11,766 nucleotides of DNA from a bacterium (GTDB lineage: Bacteria > Patescibacteriota > Minisyncoccia > Minisyncoccales > RBG-13-42-11): assembly GCA_030646565.1 (NCBI GenBank), contig JAUSLA010000039.1, positions 1-11,766 on the forward strand, given 5' to 3'. A program made the position numbers and the translations under genes. Shown one piece after another: positions 11,113 through 11,766 of the stretch (positions are counted from its first letter, which is position 1; each line of letters starts with the position of its first letter). Under the pieces are notes generated by a model. It saw nothing but the letters and a program-made list of their open reading frames with translations. It had not been told where the DNA came from and did no database searches.

Positions 11113-11766
11113 TTATTTTAGATTAAACACTCTCACGACCTCATCAAAATTCTTGAGTTTACCTTTTTCCCATTCTTCCTGTTTTATATAAAGTGCTTTA
11201 TAGATAACTCTATTCTGCCGATTGTTTACGTCCTCACACCACTTTTGCAGTCGTTCAAACTTTAACTTGTCATTTTCTTCTTCTCGTCCTTTTGTTTCAA
11301 TAATATAAACAGTTTTCTCGTCCTTTTTCACAAAAAAATCAGGGTAATAAGTCGCGATAAAACCTTCCGAGTTTTTATACTCAATTCTAAGCGCGCTCGC
11401 TTCCTTGTTTTGAAAGTTTTTTGCGAAAGAAATTACATCATCACAGTTTTCAAGAAAATTTGAAAATACCAACTCAAAATCACTATCCCCAACAATTTTA
11501 TTGAAGACTGATTTTTTTGGTATTAAATACGATTTATCATTTACAACAAAGGGTCTTGCCTCGCTGATTTTTATATAATTCTTTATTTCCGTATCTCCCT
11601 TGTCTTCCACTGTGAGATCATTTATAGCTTTTTTGAAAGAATCTTTAATCATCCGTATATATTCAACTTGTGACAAGTTTCTCAAGGTAATGATGTCTGA
11701 TTAATTCACAGGACTATCAAACATATTATTATGCAAAAACTCTCTTACTTTACCGAATAAAATATC
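11113..11766 (-). pseudogene. Type III restriction enzyme Res subunit, C-terminal part with in-frame stop; runs off the right edge
   Basis: The minus strand is open from base 11766 (DILFGKVREFLHNNMF...) to a TAA at 11703-11701, then continues in the same frame as SDIITLRNLS... to the stop at 11113. The downstream part shows the Res C-terminal pattern: RNLSQVEYIRMIKDSFKKAIN, SEARPF, and a PD-(D/E)xK nuclease core with YYPDFFVK (Pro115, Asp116) and IIETKG (Glu130, Lys132; counted from the TTG at 11685), then WCEDV. In this family the segment before LRNLS usually reads like V-D/N-L-x-D, so the TAA sits where Leu is expected; TTA to TAA is one base change. The only start for the 190-residue downstream piece would be a TTG inside the conserved block. 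I read it as an inactivated gene or a sequencing error. Confidence 0.75.

Noticed and set aside
11113..11685. An independent 190-residue gene starting at TTG 11685
   Set aside because: The TTG falls inside the conserved LRNLS block of the Res subunit and the same frame continues upstream past one TAA, so it is a fragment of a larger gene.
11701..11703. Stop codon reassignment to explain the in-frame TAA
   Set aside because: CPR code changes involve UGA, not UAA, and several genes here (for example mnmA, TAA at 9330-9328) use TAA as a normal stop.

Overview
The window looks like accessory DNA of an AT-rich candidate-phyla (Patescibacteria/CPR, probably Parcubacteria-like) bacterium. This is inferred from compact genes with little Shine-Dalgarno signal, the gene families present, and the abundance of dispersed hairpin repeats. 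No rRNA or tRNA marker is present to fix the taxon. Every supported gene is on the minus strand, so transcription runs from high to low coordinates.

Right part (11766 to 8411): the C-terminal end of a type III restriction enzyme Res subunit interrupted by an in-frame TAA; a TspO/MBR membrane protein of visibly higher GC; the tRNA 2-thiouridylase MnmA, carrying three repeat-derived in-frame insertions; a roughly 330-base spacer packed with hairpin repeats; and a CDP-alcohol phosphatidyltransferase whose stop codon lies inside a rho-independent terminator.

Central and left part (8380 to 483): a new transcription unit starts with a good sigma-70-type promoter whose start region is covered by a C-tract/G-tract palindrome of the CsoR operator type, followed by a CsoR repressor with the Cys-His-Cys copper site. 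Downstream, co-directional and mostly closely spaced, come a CcmH-like/DUF1573 fusion, a TrmO-like protein, a SHOCT membrane protein, a hemerythrin, a second DUF1573 lipid-anchored or membrane-anchored protein, a CcdA/DsbD-type thiol-transport membrane protein, a small CPxC protein coupled to a large Cys-rich membrane protein, a DUF411 (CopG-type copper protein), a cupredoxin, a two-cluster ferredoxin and a CDGSH Fe-S protein. I read this as a copper-responsive envelope thiol/copper-handling locus. No P-type copper ATPase is present in the window. A partial polytopic membrane protein (lycopene-cyclase-domain-like) runs off the left edge.

Two layers of non-coding structure overlay the genes. 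First, a family of two-hairpin repeats (stem A and stem B, whose arms covary between copies) occupies nearly every spacer and has entered reading frames in MnmA, the DUF411 protein, the small CPxC protein, the end of CsoR and the tail of the left-edge protein. Second, two larger structured elements share a 12-base core and sit at the same distance upstream of the DUF411 gene and of the second DUF1573 gene; they are candidate leader RNAs or another repeat family.
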